DNA of 64,000 bases from assembly GCF_004028155.1 (NCBI RefSeq), contig NZ_SBII01000007.1:1-64000 (forward strand), written 5' to 3'. This document shows, piece after piece, positions 42,312-51,792 of the stretch. Under the pieces are notes generated by a model. That model was not told the DNA's origin. It saw only the letters and a list, made by a program, of their open reading frames with translations, and searched no databases. Position 1 is the stretch's first letter; the number at the start of each line of letters is the position of its first letter. The DNA is from Flavobacterium cerinum. GTDB taxonomy: Bacteria > Bacteroidota > Bacteroidia > Flavobacteriales > Flavobacteriaceae. A program made the position numbers and the translations under genes.

Positions 42312-43046
42312 ATGGAAAAGATATTATCCTATCCCATATCCATACTATATTACCTGGTTTTCCTATTGTTCCTGCTTATTTTTCATCCGGTTCAATGGGT
42401 TTGTTTTAATGTATTTGGTTACAAGGCACACAAGAAAAGCGTAGACATTTTAAACGGATGCCTTATCAGGACATCACATTTATTAGGTAATACGTTCGAA
42501 TTTAACAATATAGATAGAGTACCTGAGGGCGTACCGCTTATTATAGTGGCTAACCACCAGAGTATGCACGATATACCGCCTATAATATGGTTCATGAGGA
42601 AATTTCACCCTAAATTCATCAGTAAAAAGGAGTTAGGAAAAGGAATACCTAGTGTTTCATACAATTTAAGGCATGGAGGTTCCGTTTTAATAGATAGGAA
42701 AGACCCCAAACAAGCATTACCCGCCATTAAGCAAATGGCCGAGTACATTGAGAAGAACAACCGATCTGCAGTTATATTTCCGGAAGGCACCCGAAGCAAG
42801 ACAGGAGTGCCAAAGAAGTTTTCTGAGAATGGCCTTAAAATACTTTGCAAGTATGCCCCATCGGCCTACATCGTGCCTATAAGCATAAATAATTCGTGGA
42901 AAATTGTACGATTCGGACAATTTCCCTTAGGTTTGTGCAACCGTTTAACTTTTACAATACAGGAGCCTTTTGCAATTAAGAATATCCCTTTTGAAGAAGT
43001 AATGAAGAGAACAGAGAATGCCGTAATACAAGGAATAAAAAATTAG
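42312..43046 (+). CDS. 1-acyl-sn-glycerol-3-phosphate acyltransferase (PlsC family)
   Basis: A 244-residue inner-membrane acyltransferase of phospholipid synthesis. N-terminal membrane helix (about 5-30); catalytic block NHQSMHD (HX4D); substrate motif FPEGTRSKTG. The next gene, an acyl-ACP desaturase, follows after 5 bp, which ties the operon to membrane lipid composition. Confidence 0.92.
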   Translation: MEKILSYPISILYYLVFLLFLLIFHPVQWVCFNVFGYKAHKKSVDILNGCLIRTSHLLGNTFEFNNIDRVPEGVPLIIVANHQSMHDIPPIIWFMRKFHPKFISKKELGKGIPSVSYNLRHGGSVLIDRKDPKQALPAIKQMAEYIEKNNRSAVIFPEGTRSKTGVPKKFSENGLKILCKYAPSAYIVPISINNSWKIVRFGQFPLGLCNRLTFTIQEPFAIKNIPFEEVMKRTENAVIQGIKN

Positions 43047-43051
43047 AAATT

Positions 43052-44047
43052 ATGTCTACAAAGAATATCCGACTGGAAGTAATGCAGTTTCTGGAGAAAA
43101 ATATTGACACTTTTGTTGATAGTTACCTCATCCCGGTCGAAAAAATATGGCAGCCAAGTGATTTACTGCCTGACTCTCAAAATGAAAACTTTTTTGAAGA
43201 GGTAAGAGAGCTACGCGAGATCGCTAAAGATCTTCCGTATGATTTTTGGGTAGTACTAGTAGGTGATACCATTACCGAAGAAGCTTTACCAACCTATGAG
43301 TCATGGCTTATGGATGTTGAAGGTGTAAACCAGGTAGAAGAAGGCGGAAACGGATGGTCTAAATGGGTACGTAACTGGACAGGCGAAGAAAACCGTCATG
43401 GTGATTTGCTTAACAAATACCTTTACCTATCAGGCCGTGTAAACATGCGCGAAGTAGAGATTACATCACAGCATTTAATAAATGATGGTTTTGATATTGG
43501 TACCGGTCGTGACCCATATAAAAACTTTGTATACACTAGTTTCCAGGAATTAGCAACCTATGTATCACACAACCGTGTATCGCAGCTTGCTAAAAAATAT
43601 GGCGACAATAAACTGTCTAAAATGTGTAGGCTTATTGCCGGAGACGAAATGCGCCACCACCATGCTTACAGCGAGTTTGTAAACAGGATTTTCCAGGTGG
43701 ATCCAAGCGAAATGATGCTTGCCTTCCAATACATGATGAAACAAAAAATTGTTATGCCTGCTCATTTCCTTAGAGAATCAGGACAAAAAATAGGCGAAGC
43801 ATTCGAACAGTTCTCTGACTCAGCACAACGTATAGGCGTTTATACTGCTCAGGATTATGTTGAAATTCTACAAAAGCTTATTGACAAATGGCAAATTGAT
43901 AAAATTGATGGTTTAACTGCAGATGCAGAAAAAGCCAGAGATTTCCTTATGAAACTTCCGGCAAGAATGGCAAGAATATCTGAAAGACTTGTTATTCCTG
44001 AAGAATCACATATCTTTAAATGGGTGCAGCCTGCACTTATTAAATAA
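43052..44047 (+). CDS. acyl-ACP desaturase (soluble di-iron type)
   Basis: A 331-residue soluble fatty-acid desaturase like plant stearoyl-ACP desaturase. It introduces a cis double bond with O2 and reduced ferredoxin. Di-iron ligands: first set near EE in WTGEENRHG, second set in AGDEMRHHHAYSEF (ExxH-type pairs). The upstream acyltransferase and this gene are in one operon, suggesting control of unsaturated phospholipids. Confidence 0.93.
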   Translation: MSTKNIRLEVMQFLEKNIDTFVDSYLIPVEKIWQPSDLLPDSQNENFFEEVRELREIAKDLPYDFWVVLVGDTITEEALPTYESWLMDVEGVNQVEEGGNGWSKWVRNWTGEENRHGDLLNKYLYLSGRVNMREVEITSQHLINDGFDIGTGRDPYKNFVYTSFQELATYVSHNRVSQLAKKYGDNKLSKMCRLIAGDEMRHHHAYSEFVNRIFQVDPSEMMLAFQYMMKQKIVMPAHFLRESGQKIGEAFEQFSDSAQRIGVYTAQDYVEILQKLIDKWQIDKIDGLTADAEKARDFLMKLPARMARISERLVIPEESHIFKWVQPALIK

Positions 44048-44054
44048 AGAATTC

Positions 44055-44078
44055 AAAGCCGCTTAATAGCGGCTTTTT
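44055..44078 (+). terminator. terminator after the desaturase
   Basis: AAAGCCGCT and AGCGGCTTT form a stem with a TAAT-like loop, then TTATTT. Confidence 0.85.
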
Positions 44079-44176
44079 ATTTATCTTTTATATCATCCGA
44101 TTGTAATAAATTATAGCTAAAACACGCTTTCATCTTTGCTATTCTTTGCATCTTTGCAGTATAATTTTCTACCCCC

Positions 44177-44824
44177 ATGAACAACCTCATCGACAACACC
44201 AAAGCCTTTGTAAAACGCCAGCTTGAAAACGCCGAAGGCGGACACGACTGGTTCCATATAGAACGTGTATACAACAATGCTTTACACATTGCTAAAGGCG
44301 AAGACTGCAATTTAACCATAGTACAATTAGGAGCACTATTGCACGATATTGCCGACAGTAAATTTCATGATGGTGACGAAACGATTGGCCCGGCAACGGC
44401 ATGGAAATTTTTAGAGCAGGAAAATGTGCCTGAGGATATTATTATCCATGTGGTAAACATTATAGAGAACATATCCTTTAAAGGAGGTCATAACGAAAAG
44501 AAGTTTCATTCGATAGAGCTTGATATTGTTCAGGATGCCGACAGGTTGGATGCATTAGGTGCCATTGGTATTGCCCGTACTTTTAATTATGGCGGGTTCA
44601 AGAACCGAACGATTCATGATCCATCTATCGCTCCAAATCTTAACATGACCAAAGAAGAGTACAAAGCAAGTACTGCTCCTACCATTAATCATTTTTACGA
44701 AAAACTGTTACTACTTAAAGACAGGATGAATACTAAAACAGGTGCAATAATTGCCCAAGGGCGCCATGAATATATGGTAAACTTTCTATCGCAATTCTAT
44801 GCTGAATGGGATGGTGAAAAATAG
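44177..44824 (+). CDS. HD-domain phosphohydrolase
   Basis: A 215-residue HD-superfamily hydrolase of the YpgQ/YedJ kind. Metal ligands: HDWFHIERVYNNALHIA (first His), LLHDIADSKFHD (HD pair), and the distal Asp in DIVQDADRLDALGAIGIART. Relatives cleave nucleotide phosphates (for example pyrophosphohydrolase activity of YpgQ); the substrate here is not determined. Its 3' end overlaps the convergent gene by 28 bp. Confidence 0.9.
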   Translation: MNNLIDNTKAFVKRQLENAEGGHDWFHIERVYNNALHIAKGEDCNLTIVQLGALLHDIADSKFHDGDETIGPATAWKFLEQENVPEDIIIHVVNIIENISFKGGHNEKKFHSIELDIVQDADRLDALGAIGIARTFNYGGFKNRTIHDPSIAPNLNMTKEEYKASTAPTINHFYEKLLLLKDRMNTKTGAIIAQGRHEYMVNFLSQFYAEWDGEK

Positions 44825-46317
44825 TTTTTTAGCAAATCGAGTGTTGTTTCATAAATAGGCTTACGCTGCGTTTTGGCCAGCAGCCAGCCTAGAAAACTTA
44901 TCACAAAAATATCTTCCAGCCCCGATCGTGTAGCTGTTAACAACACCTCTACTGAATTCCTAAAAACAGGTGTAGTAAGAACTTCAGGCTTTAGCAAATA
45001 CTTTTCTATAAGATTAACATAAACCATTGCCCGCTCTTCGCCCACACTTAAAAGATATTTTTTATAATGCCTTTTAAAACTCTTAATCCGCGATAGCGCA
45101 AACTCTGTGTGTTCTAGCTGAGTATGCATTAATATCTCTACCAGATTTTTCCTGATAGCCCAGTCCATACCCATTTTCTTTTCATACCAACTATCAGAAT
45201 GGTTAAAGGCAACCATTAGCTTACTGGCTGAGCGGCCATCATCCTGCTGCAGGTGAAAGACAATCAAAGAAAGCCGAAGATCGTTTATATCGGCAGGATC
45301 GGCTTTTTTGTTTTGCTGTAAGGCCTTCTCTGCAATATGTACCGCATTCCCCGGATTGCCCGAGTAGTTATCGGTAAGTGATCTTAGCAAAAAGTAACGC
45401 AGGCAAAAACGGCTGTAGTACCTGCTATTTTGTTTTTGTAATTGCTCCATCATTTTATCTAAAAACACTTTAGCTTTATCAAACCTTCTGTTCCTAAAGT
45501 GGATGTTTGCCATGAGGTACAAAATATGAATATGGTAGTAAGAGTGTTTTTCTGCCAAGTCTTCTTTGCTGTTTATAAACGCATAACTCTTGGTTAAAAA
45601 GGGTTCGATCAGGCTGTAATTGCTATTAATGGAAGCATACTCATTAGCCATGAAAAGTATATGATATAACGACTTAAAGGTTAATATCTCTTTTATAGAA
45701 ATGCCCTGCGATTCGATTGTATTTTTAATGAACAACTGAAAGTCTACGATTTTCCCTTTATGATGAATCTCGGTTAGTTCCCTTCGCAGTAACGCATATC
45801 CAAGATTAAGTTGTTCCTCCTGATCCAGTTTTTGTTTGTTGGCTTTAAATTTTTCAATAACCGCGTCTAATGGCAATACCGGATTAAGATGTGCATACTG
45901 GATTTGGATATGGTAGATTTCGTTAAGTAAATTAAAATGCTCTAATGCTATGGATTTAGTTTCGGCTTTTGCCAAACATTTAAATGCCGATTTATTAAGT
46001 TTATGCTCAAAGAAAACGCGCGTTATCACTAACAAACGCAATACCTCGTGTTCTTCGTTAGTGTCGTTCTCAAAGCTCCTGTTGGCCATGAATTCTACAA
46101 GGTTATCATAAAGTCTTTTGCTAAGTGCATGATAGGCATTAGTTGTTTTTTCTTGAATAAAAGAATTTTTTATTGCATTTATATCGTCACTTATTAAAAA
46201 ATTAAACAGTTCAATATTATGTACATCTTTACGCTTGTTCTTTTTATTAAGATGCATCGTAAACGCTTTAATATCTTCATTACTCATAATATGTATCACT
46301 TCCTGTATGGCATTCAT
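44797..46317 (-). CDS. hypothetical helical-repeat (TPR-like) protein
   Basis: A 506-residue cytoplasmic, all-helical protein. Regular helix pairs such as YYHIHILYLMANIHFRNRRFDKAKVFLDKMMEQL and NAVHIAEKALQQNKKADPADINDLRLSLIVFHLQQ resemble divergent TPRs. No enzymatic motif. Similar long helical proteins are common in Flavobacteria but unassigned. The last 28 bp overlap the 3' end of the HD-hydrolase gene, tail to tail. Confidence 0.72.
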   Translation of the reverse strand: MNAIQEVIHIMSNEDIKAFTMHLNKKNKRKDVHNIELFNFLISDDINAIKNSFIQEKTTNAYHALSKRLYDNLVEFMANRSFENDTNEEHEVLRLLVITRVFFEHKLNKSAFKCLAKAETKSIALEHFNLLNEIYHIQIQYAHLNPVLPLDAVIEKFKANKQKLDQEEQLNLGYALLRRELTEIHHKGKIVDFQLFIKNTIESQGISIKEILTFKSLYHILFMANEYASINSNYSLIEPFLTKSYAFINSKEDLAEKHSYYHIHILYLMANIHFRNRRFDKAKVFLDKMMEQLQKQNSRYYSRFCLRYFLLRSLTDNYSGNPGNAVHIAEKALQQNKKADPADINDLRLSLIVFHLQQDDGRSASKLMVAFNHSDSWYEKKMGMDWAIRKNLVEILMHTQLEHTEFALSRIKSFKRHYKKYLLSVGEERAMVYVNLIEKYLLKPEVLTTPVFRNSVEVLLTATRSGLEDIFVISFLGWLLAKTQRKPIYETTLDLLKNYFSPSHSA

Positions 46318-46442
46318 AACATTGAATTTATATTCTTTAAAGATATAAATTTACATTTTATATCGTAAGTTTTTAATGATTTATGATTTTTATCGCTTTC
46401 CATTTTAGCGGAGATTTGACTTACAATTTAAAAACAAAAATT

Positions 46443-46910
46443 ATGGAACCGCTAAAAACACCAGAAACAAACAATGTTCAGTCGAAAAATGAAAAACTGA
46501 ATGCACAAAATCCTTTAAAACCAAGTAATGCCTTTGTGGGTGCATCATGGATGACACTGCTTATAGGAATAAGTGCTTTTTGTATTGGCCTTTTTAATGC
46601 CGAAATGGCCCTTAATGAAAAAGGTTATTATTTCACAATCCTACTCTTCGGGCTCTTCTCTGTAATATCAGTACAAAAAAGTGTACGCGACAGACTTGAA
46701 GGTATAGCTGTAACCGACCTTTATTATGGTATAAGCTGGTTTTCGACAATTGCAGCAATAGTTCTTTTAATAATTGGGTTATGGAATGCCGATATGTTTC
46801 TAAGTGAAAAAGGCTTCTTCGGGATGGCATTTGCACTGAGCATGTTTGCTTCGATCGCTGTACAGAAAAACACCCGTGACCTAAAACAATTTGACGACCA
46901 CAATATATAA
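46443..46910 (+). CDS. YiaA/YiaB family inner-membrane protein
   Basis: A 155-residue protein with four membrane helices arranged as two YiaAB two-helix units (FVGASWMTLLIGISAFCIGLFNAEMALNEKGYY and YGISWFSTIAAIVLLIIGLWNADMFLSEKGFF), each followed by a helix ending SVQK or AVQK. The ATG at 46443 (MEPLKTPETNN) is preferred; the frame stays open to an ATG at 46383, but that would add a hydrophobic stretch not seen in the family. Function unknown. Confidence 0.85.
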   Translation: MEPLKTPETNNVQSKNEKLNAQNPLKPSNAFVGASWMTLLIGISAFCIGLFNAEMALNEKGYYFTILLFGLFSVISVQKSVRDRLEGIAVTDLYYGISWFSTIAAIVLLIIGLWNADMFLSEKGFFGMAFALSMFASIAVQKNTRDLKQFDDHNI

Positions 46911-47041
46911 CCCTTAGCGGATGCCTCATGACTGATACATTTTTGTAAAGGTTGTGGGGCTTTTTTTACTGATATTAGGAATTGTTAAAATTAAAAACAA
47001 ATGAAGATCTTATTTCTTACATTTAAATAAATTTCCAAACT

Positions 47042-48328
47042 ATGGGATCGATCCAAAAAGAATTATCCGAGCTTGTAGCTAACAATGTCATAACTGTCAC
47101 TACAGCAAAGGATATTGAAAACTACTACGCTCTAAAAAAAGAACCTCAGGGTAACGCGTTACTTACCATTTTTGGTTCGCTGGGTGCTATATTAGTAGGA
47201 CTGGGTATCATATTGATATTTGCCCACAACTGGGATACCTTTTCGCAAACCACAAAAACGCTGCTGGCACTACTTCCATTATTTGTGTTTCAGGGATTAA
47301 CTGCCTACTGTATCGTGAAGGAAAAAAGCAGTCTATGGAAAGATGCTTCCGGTATATTATTGTTTTTTGCCATAGGTTCATCAATGGCATTGGTAGCACA
47401 GATATATAACATTCCGGGCGACGTAAGCAGTTTTTTGTTTTCATGGATCATTTTAGGTATGCCGCTCGTTTATATCTTACGCTCTAATACGCTGGCATTC
47501 CTGCAAATTATATTTGCCACTTATTATGCTGTAGAAGCTGGCTATTTTAACCCAGAAAGGCCTTGGCCGTACCTGTTCTTTATTGCTGCTTTACTTCCTT
47601 TTTACGTAAAACAAATAAAAACAACTCCAGAGAGCAATGGTGTATCAATATTCAATTGGCTTTTGCCGTTAAGTGGTATTATTTCGTTAGGTGCTTTTCT
47701 TAAAGGCGGTAATGAATGGTCCTTAAGCATCCTTATCTATATTGCTTTTGCCTGCTTGTTGTACAACATTGGTATGCTGCCTTATTTTAGGGACAGAAAA
47801 ACAAGACGTAACGGTTACTTATGCCTTGGTCTTGTTACTATAGTAACACTATTGTTAACAACCTCCTTTAGATGGTTTTGGGAGGAAATTGTATATCGCG
47901 AGTCTCCTGCGCCTGTACTCGTAGGATGGGGAGTATTGATCGCTTTAGGATTAGGTATAGCCTATTATACCAAAAGAGGCAAGTATGGCATCAATCCCTT
48001 TCAGGCTGTCACCTTTATCTTCCCTGTTATTTTCTTTGTAGGTATGGCCGACACTTTCATTCCGGTTATACTTATTAATGTATTGATACTTGCATTAGGC
48101 GTAGGCTGCATTAAACAAGGAATCAATAAAGTCGATTTCAAGGTGCTCAATTTCGGAATGGTGATGATCTCAACGCTCATCATCTGCCGATTTTTTGACA
48201 CCAGCGGATCTTTTGTTATAAAAGGATTACTGTTTGTTGCTGTGGGTGTAGGCTTTTTTGCAACCAATTACATCCTTATTAAAAAGAAAAAGAACAACCC
48301 TGTAAATTCTGCTACTCATGAAAACTAA
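47042..48328 (+). CDS. DUF2157 domain-containing membrane protein
   Basis: A 428-residue protein with a cytoplasmic N-terminus (about 1-38, ELSELVANNVITVTTAKDIENYY) and about 12-14 membrane helices; FGSLGAILVGLGIILIFAHNWD is the DUF2157 signature. The gene overlaps the next one, a GDYXXLXY-family protein, by 11 bp; DUF2157, GDYXXLXY (and often DUF4401) genes commonly occur together. Role unknown. Confidence 0.88.
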   Translation: MGSIQKELSELVANNVITVTTAKDIENYYALKKEPQGNALLTIFGSLGAILVGLGIILIFAHNWDTFSQTTKTLLALLPLFVFQGLTAYCIVKEKSSLWKDASGILLFFAIGSSMALVAQIYNIPGDVSSFLFSWIILGMPLVYILRSNTLAFLQIIFATYYAVEAGYFNPERPWPYLFFIAALLPFYVKQIKTTPESNGVSIFNWLLPLSGIISLGAFLKGGNEWSLSILIYIAFACLLYNIGMLPYFRDRKTRRNGYLCLGLVTIVTLLLTTSFRWFWEEIVYRESPAPVLVGWGVLIALGLGIAYYTKRGKYGINPFQAVTFIFPVIFFVGMADTFIPVILINVLILALGVGCIKQGINKVDFKVLNFGMVMISTLIICRFFDTSGSFVIKGLLFVAVGVGFFATNYILIKKKKNNPVNSATHEN

Positions 48329-48890
48329 ATATCTAATCATAGCCTTTGTAATTACCGCATTGTTACAGGCCGCTGTACCGCTAAAAATGATTTACGACAG
48401 TGAAATGACCGAAAAGCATGGTACTGAATACAGATTCAGAACAACACCTATAGATCCTACAGATCCGTTTAGAGGCAAATACATTACTTTGGATTTTGAA
48501 GCCGAAGCCGTAACCACTCAGGACACCACCTGGGTGAGAAATGAGAAAGTTTATGCTTCCTTAGGCAAAGACAGCCTTGGATTTGCTACTATTACCAATG
48601 TATCCCGTGAAAAACCAAGCGACAAGACCGATTATGTTGCTACAAAAGTGGGCTATTACTATGGAAGAGACTTACACATCGACCTGCCATTTGAGCGTTT
48701 TTATATGGAAGAAAGCAAAGCTTATGAGGCTGAAACCGCTTACAGGGAATACAACCTCGCTGCTGTTAAGTTCATGCCTGCTTATGCTATTGTAGCCGTA
48801 AAGGATGGCAATGCTGTTCTTAAAAATGTTATAATTGACGGCATACCCATGAAGGAATATGTGCTGAAACAAAGAGAGAAAAGTAAATAA
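48318..48890 (+). CDS. GDYXXLXY-family membrane-anchored protein
   Basis: A 190-residue protein with an N-terminal membrane helix (about 5-24) and an extracytoplasmic domain. The family motif DPxDPFRGDYxxLxY appears in altered form as DPTDPFRGKYITLDF, so the defining Asp is replaced by Lys. A second conserved part, ERFYMEE, follows. Translated from a start inside the DUF2157 gene, so the two are coupled. Confidence 0.85.
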   Translation: MKTKYLIIAFVITALLQAAVPLKMIYDSEMTEKHGTEYRFRTTPIDPTDPFRGKYITLDFEAEAVTTQDTTWVRNEKVYASLGKDSLGFATITNVSREKPSDKTDYVATKVGYYYGRDLHIDLPFERFYMEESKAYEAETAYREYNLAAVKFMPAYAIVAVKDGNAVLKNVIIDGIPMKEYVLKQREKSK

Positions 48891-48916
48891 AAAAGGAGGC
48901 TATTAGCCTCCTTTTT
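48889..48916. terminator. bidirectional terminator
   Basis: AAAAAGGAGGCTA and TAGCCTCCTTTTT form a nearly loop-less perfect stem between the GDYXXLXY gene and the convergent enoyl-CoA hydratase. Confidence 0.88.
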
Positions 48917-48934
48917 CTTCAAATATGAATTTGA

Positions 48935-49717
48935 TTATTTTCCAGGGAAAACTGCTTTCCTTTTTTCAAGAAATGCAGTAGTACCTTCTTTAAAATCTTC
49001 AGTTCCAAACGACTCACCAAAAGCAGCCACCTCAACATTATATCCATTAACACCATCTTCATAGTTAGCGTTAATAGCGCTAATAGCTTTAGCAATAGCA
49101 ACCGGAGAGTTTTTCATAATTTTAGCAGCAATGCCTTTACAAAAATCAAGAAGTTCTGCCTGTAGTACTACATGATTCACCAGTCCGTATGCTTTAGCTT
49201 CTTCTGCATTTATCATGCCGGCAGTCATAATCATTTCCATAGCACGCCCTTTACCTACTAATTGTGGTAAACGCTGTGTCCCTCCATACCCCGGAATAAC
49301 GCCTAGAGAAACTTCAGGAAGACCCATTTTAGCATTGTCTGATGCTATTCTAAAATGAGCTGCCATAGCAAGCTCTAGTCCACCGCCCAGTGCAAAACCA
49401 TTAACCGCAGCAATAACAGGAGTAGAAAGGTTTTGTACAAGATCAAACAATAATTCCTGACCCAATGCTGCCAGTTTTTCACCTTCGCTAACATTAAAAT
49501 CAGCAAATTCAGCAATATCTGCACCAGCTACAAAAGCTTTTTCTCCGCTACCCGTAACGATAATAACCTGAACGCTTTTATCTGCGTCCAGTGCTTTAAA
49601 TGCTTCGTGAAGTTCCAATATCGTTGCTCTGTTAAGTGCATTTAATTTTGTTGGCCTGTTAATGGTAACAACAGCAAGGCCGTTGTCCTGTTCTGCAAGT
49701 ATGTTTTCGTAATTCAT
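48935..49717 (-). CDS. enoyl-CoA hydratase/isomerase family protein
   Basis: A 260-residue crotonase-fold enzyme. Oxyanion-hole segments VAGADIAEF and VNGFALGGGLELAMA, the catalytic Glu in GGGLELAM, and a second Glu in GLPEVSLGVIPGYGGTQRL fit a 2-enoyl-CoA hydratase of fatty-acid or amino-acid breakdown. It is the last gene of the hemH operon, 11 bp after the histidine kinase gene; a link to heme is not obvious. Confidence 0.92.
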   Translation of the reverse strand: MNYENILAEQDNGLAVVTINRPTKLNALNRATILELHEAFKALDADKSVQVIIVTGSGEKAFVAGADIAEFADFNVSEGEKLAALGQELLFDLVQNLSTPVIAAVNGFALGGGLELAMAAHFRIASDNAKMGLPEVSLGVIPGYGGTQRLPQLVGKGRAMEMIMTAGMINAEEAKAYGLVNHVVLQAELLDFCKGIAAKIMKNSPVAIAKAISAINANYEDGVNGYNVEVAAFGESFGTEDFKEGTTAFLEKRKAVFPGK

Positions 49718-49728
49718 GAGTGTGTTTG

Positions 49729-51243
49729 TTATATGTGTTTGCTAGTATCTTCGCTAAATTCGGCAGGGTTTGTTATAGGCAGCGTTACTAAAAACTCAGT
49801 ACCCATACCCGGCTCGCTTTCAAAAGTAATAGTGCCGTTATAATTTTCTACAATGTTCTTTATAATACCTAGACCAAGACCCATCCCGCTGGTTTTGGTA
49901 GTAAATTTCGGTTCAAAAATACGACGTTTGTTCTCAATAGTAATACCCTTACCATTGTCTTTAACCGAAATTTTTGCAGCATCGCCTTCACGGAAAACTC
50001 TAACCTCAACAATTGGATCATGCTCCGTTTCCGGAATCGCCTGTATAGCATTCTTAACAAGATTGGTAATAATCCTGATAAGCTGCGTTCTGTCCATACG
50101 TGTAATGATCTGCGCCTCTTCGGCTATGTAGGTAATGTAATTTTCATTGAATATCTCCAGCGCCAGCTGTACAATCTTAACCACATTAAGGGTTTCATTC
50201 TGCTGGGCAGGCATTGATGCAAAGCTGGAAAACGCCGATGCTACAGAGCTCATCGTATCGATTTGCTGGATAAGCGTCTTCGAGTATTCGTCAAGCTTCA
50301 GCCTGATATCCGGATGCTGCGGATCGAACTTGCGTTGGAAACTCTGCACCGTTAAACGCATTGGCGTTAGCGGATTCTTGATCTCGTGTGCCACTTGTTT
50401 TGCCATTTCGCGCCAAGCCTGTTCACGTTCACTCTGCGCGAGTTTGGCAGCACTTTCGTCAAGATCATCTACAAGGTTATTATAAGCATCTACCAGCAGG
50501 CTGATCTCCTGCGGGGTATCACCCATATCAATCTTTTCGTTCACGGCATTATCTGCACTCAATCGGGTTTCCTTTATCCTGTCACTGACCTCCTTGATAG
50601 ACTTCGTAATGTAGCTCGAAAGGAAATAGGCTATAATGATCGAGATAAGCAGCATGAAAGAATACACCTGGAAAAAACGGATAAGAAAGTTGTTAAGTTC
50701 TTTCTCATAATAACCGTCGTCTTCTATATATGGCAGGTTAAGTATGCCTAAGGGTTTAAACTTGGTGTCTTTAATATAGCTGTAAGCCGACCGGTACCTT
50801 TTACCTTCATTCGATTTAAGGTCTACATACCTTTTCTCGGCAGTAGATCGAATAACTCGCAGTATCGATTTTGGGATAGTGTTATTAATAGTATCTACAG
50901 AAAAGGCTGCTTTAGATGATTTTAGCAAATGCCCATTAAGGTCGTAGATGTTAATCTCCATACCGTGAATATTTGCCAGTTCGTGAATCCTTTCCCTAAA
51001 TATTAATGGAAGATTCTCGGTAGTAAGTGGATATGTAGTATTGGCAAGTATGTAATTAATGTGCTCTTTAATAGAGTTCTCCTTGCGTTCAAGACGATCG
51101 TGGTGATAGTCTTTTGCTTCTTTTCTAAACTGGTATATACTTACACCCGCAATAAGACACGAGGCTATAAGTGTAATGAATATCATCGACAGAAATATTC
51201 TTACCCTTAACGACCACCTCTTTATCTTAAACTTTTCCTTCAT
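49729..51243 (-). CDS. NtrY-like sensor histidine kinase
   Basis: A 504-residue membrane sensor kinase. Two membrane helices (about 13-35 and 193-213) flank a periplasmic sensor of about 155 residues; then a HAMP linker, a HisKA region with the phospho-acceptor His in AHEIKNPLTPMRL, and a HATPase domain with N box NLVKNAIQA, G1 DNGKGI and G2 GLGLGIIKNI. The NPLTPMRL form is typical of NtrY kinases. No response regulator is next to it. It sits inside the hemH operon, 3 bp after hemJ. Confidence 0.92.
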   Translation of the reverse strand: MKEKFKIKRWSLRVRIFLSMIFITLIASCLIAGVSIYQFRKEAKDYHHDRLERKENSIKEHINYILANTTYPLTTENLPLIFRERIHELANIHGMEINIYDLNGHLLKSSKAAFSVDTINNTIPKSILRVIRSTAEKRYVDLKSNEGKRYRSAYSYIKDTKFKPLGILNLPYIEDDGYYEKELNNFLIRFFQVYSFMLLISIIIAYFLSSYITKSIKEVSDRIKETRLSADNAVNEKIDMGDTPQEISLLVDAYNNLVDDLDESAAKLAQSEREQAWREMAKQVAHEIKNPLTPMRLTVQSFQRKFDPQHPDIRLKLDEYSKTLIQQIDTMSSVASAFSSFASMPAQQNETLNVVKIVQLALEIFNENYITYIAEEAQIITRMDRTQLIRIITNLVKNAIQAIPETEHDPIVEVRVFREGDAAKISVKDNGKGITIENKRRIFEPKFTTKTSGMGLGLGIIKNIVENYNGTITFESEPGMGTEFLVTLPITNPAEFSEDTSKHI

Positions 51244-51246
51244 GCT

Positions 51247-51792
51247 CTAGGATTGGTTTTTTTCGCGTATGCGTTTGTAAAATTTATAACCCAGCATTAG
51301 GAGTATGCTAAATGCCATAATGCCTATTACACCATAGATCCAGTTAACGGCATTCTTTAAAATTACCAAAAATACTACAGCAAACAAAATAAGGGTAGCC
51401 CCTTCGTTCCAAAGCCTCATAAAGCCGGTAGTATGTTTTACCTCATCATTTTGTAATTGCTTAAATATCTGGTGGCATTTTAAATGGTAGAGAAATAATA
51501 AAAACACAAATCCCAGTTTAACATGCATCCACGGTTGGTTTAGCCATTCAGGCATAAGTAAAAGCAGTGTTATAGCAAAAACACTCGCCAGTACTGCCGA
51601 TGGCCATGTAATGATGTACCACAGCCTGTAAGACATGAGTTTGTATTGTTTTATAAGTATTTCTTTCTCGGGCGATGGTTTATCATTCGCCTCTATGTGG
51701 TATACAAACAACCGCACAATGTAAAATAACCCGGCAAACCAGGTAATTACAAAAATGAGGTGCAGTGATTTTATATAATTATAATATTCCAT
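51247..51792 (-). CDS. hemJ: protoporphyrinogen IX oxidase, HemJ type
   Basis: A 181-residue membrane protein with four to five helices, of the HemJ/UPF0093 family that oxidises protoporphyrinogen IX to protoporphyrin IX. Conserved His11 (SLHLIFVITWFAGLFYIVRLFVYH) and Lys in WMHVKLGFVFLLFLYH fit. It overlaps the MATE gene by one base (TAATG) and lies in the operon that starts with hemH, the next step of the pathway, which supports the call over the generic CopD-like name. Confidence 0.9.
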   Translation of the reverse strand: MEYYNYIKSLHLIFVITWFAGLFYIVRLFVYHIEANDKPSPEKEILIKQYKLMSYRLWYIITWPSAVLASVFAITLLLLMPEWLNQPWMHVKLGFVFLLFLYHLKCHQIFKQLQNDEVKHTTGFMRLWNEGATLILFAVVFLVILKNAVNWIYGVIGIMAFSILLMLGYKFYKRIREKNQS

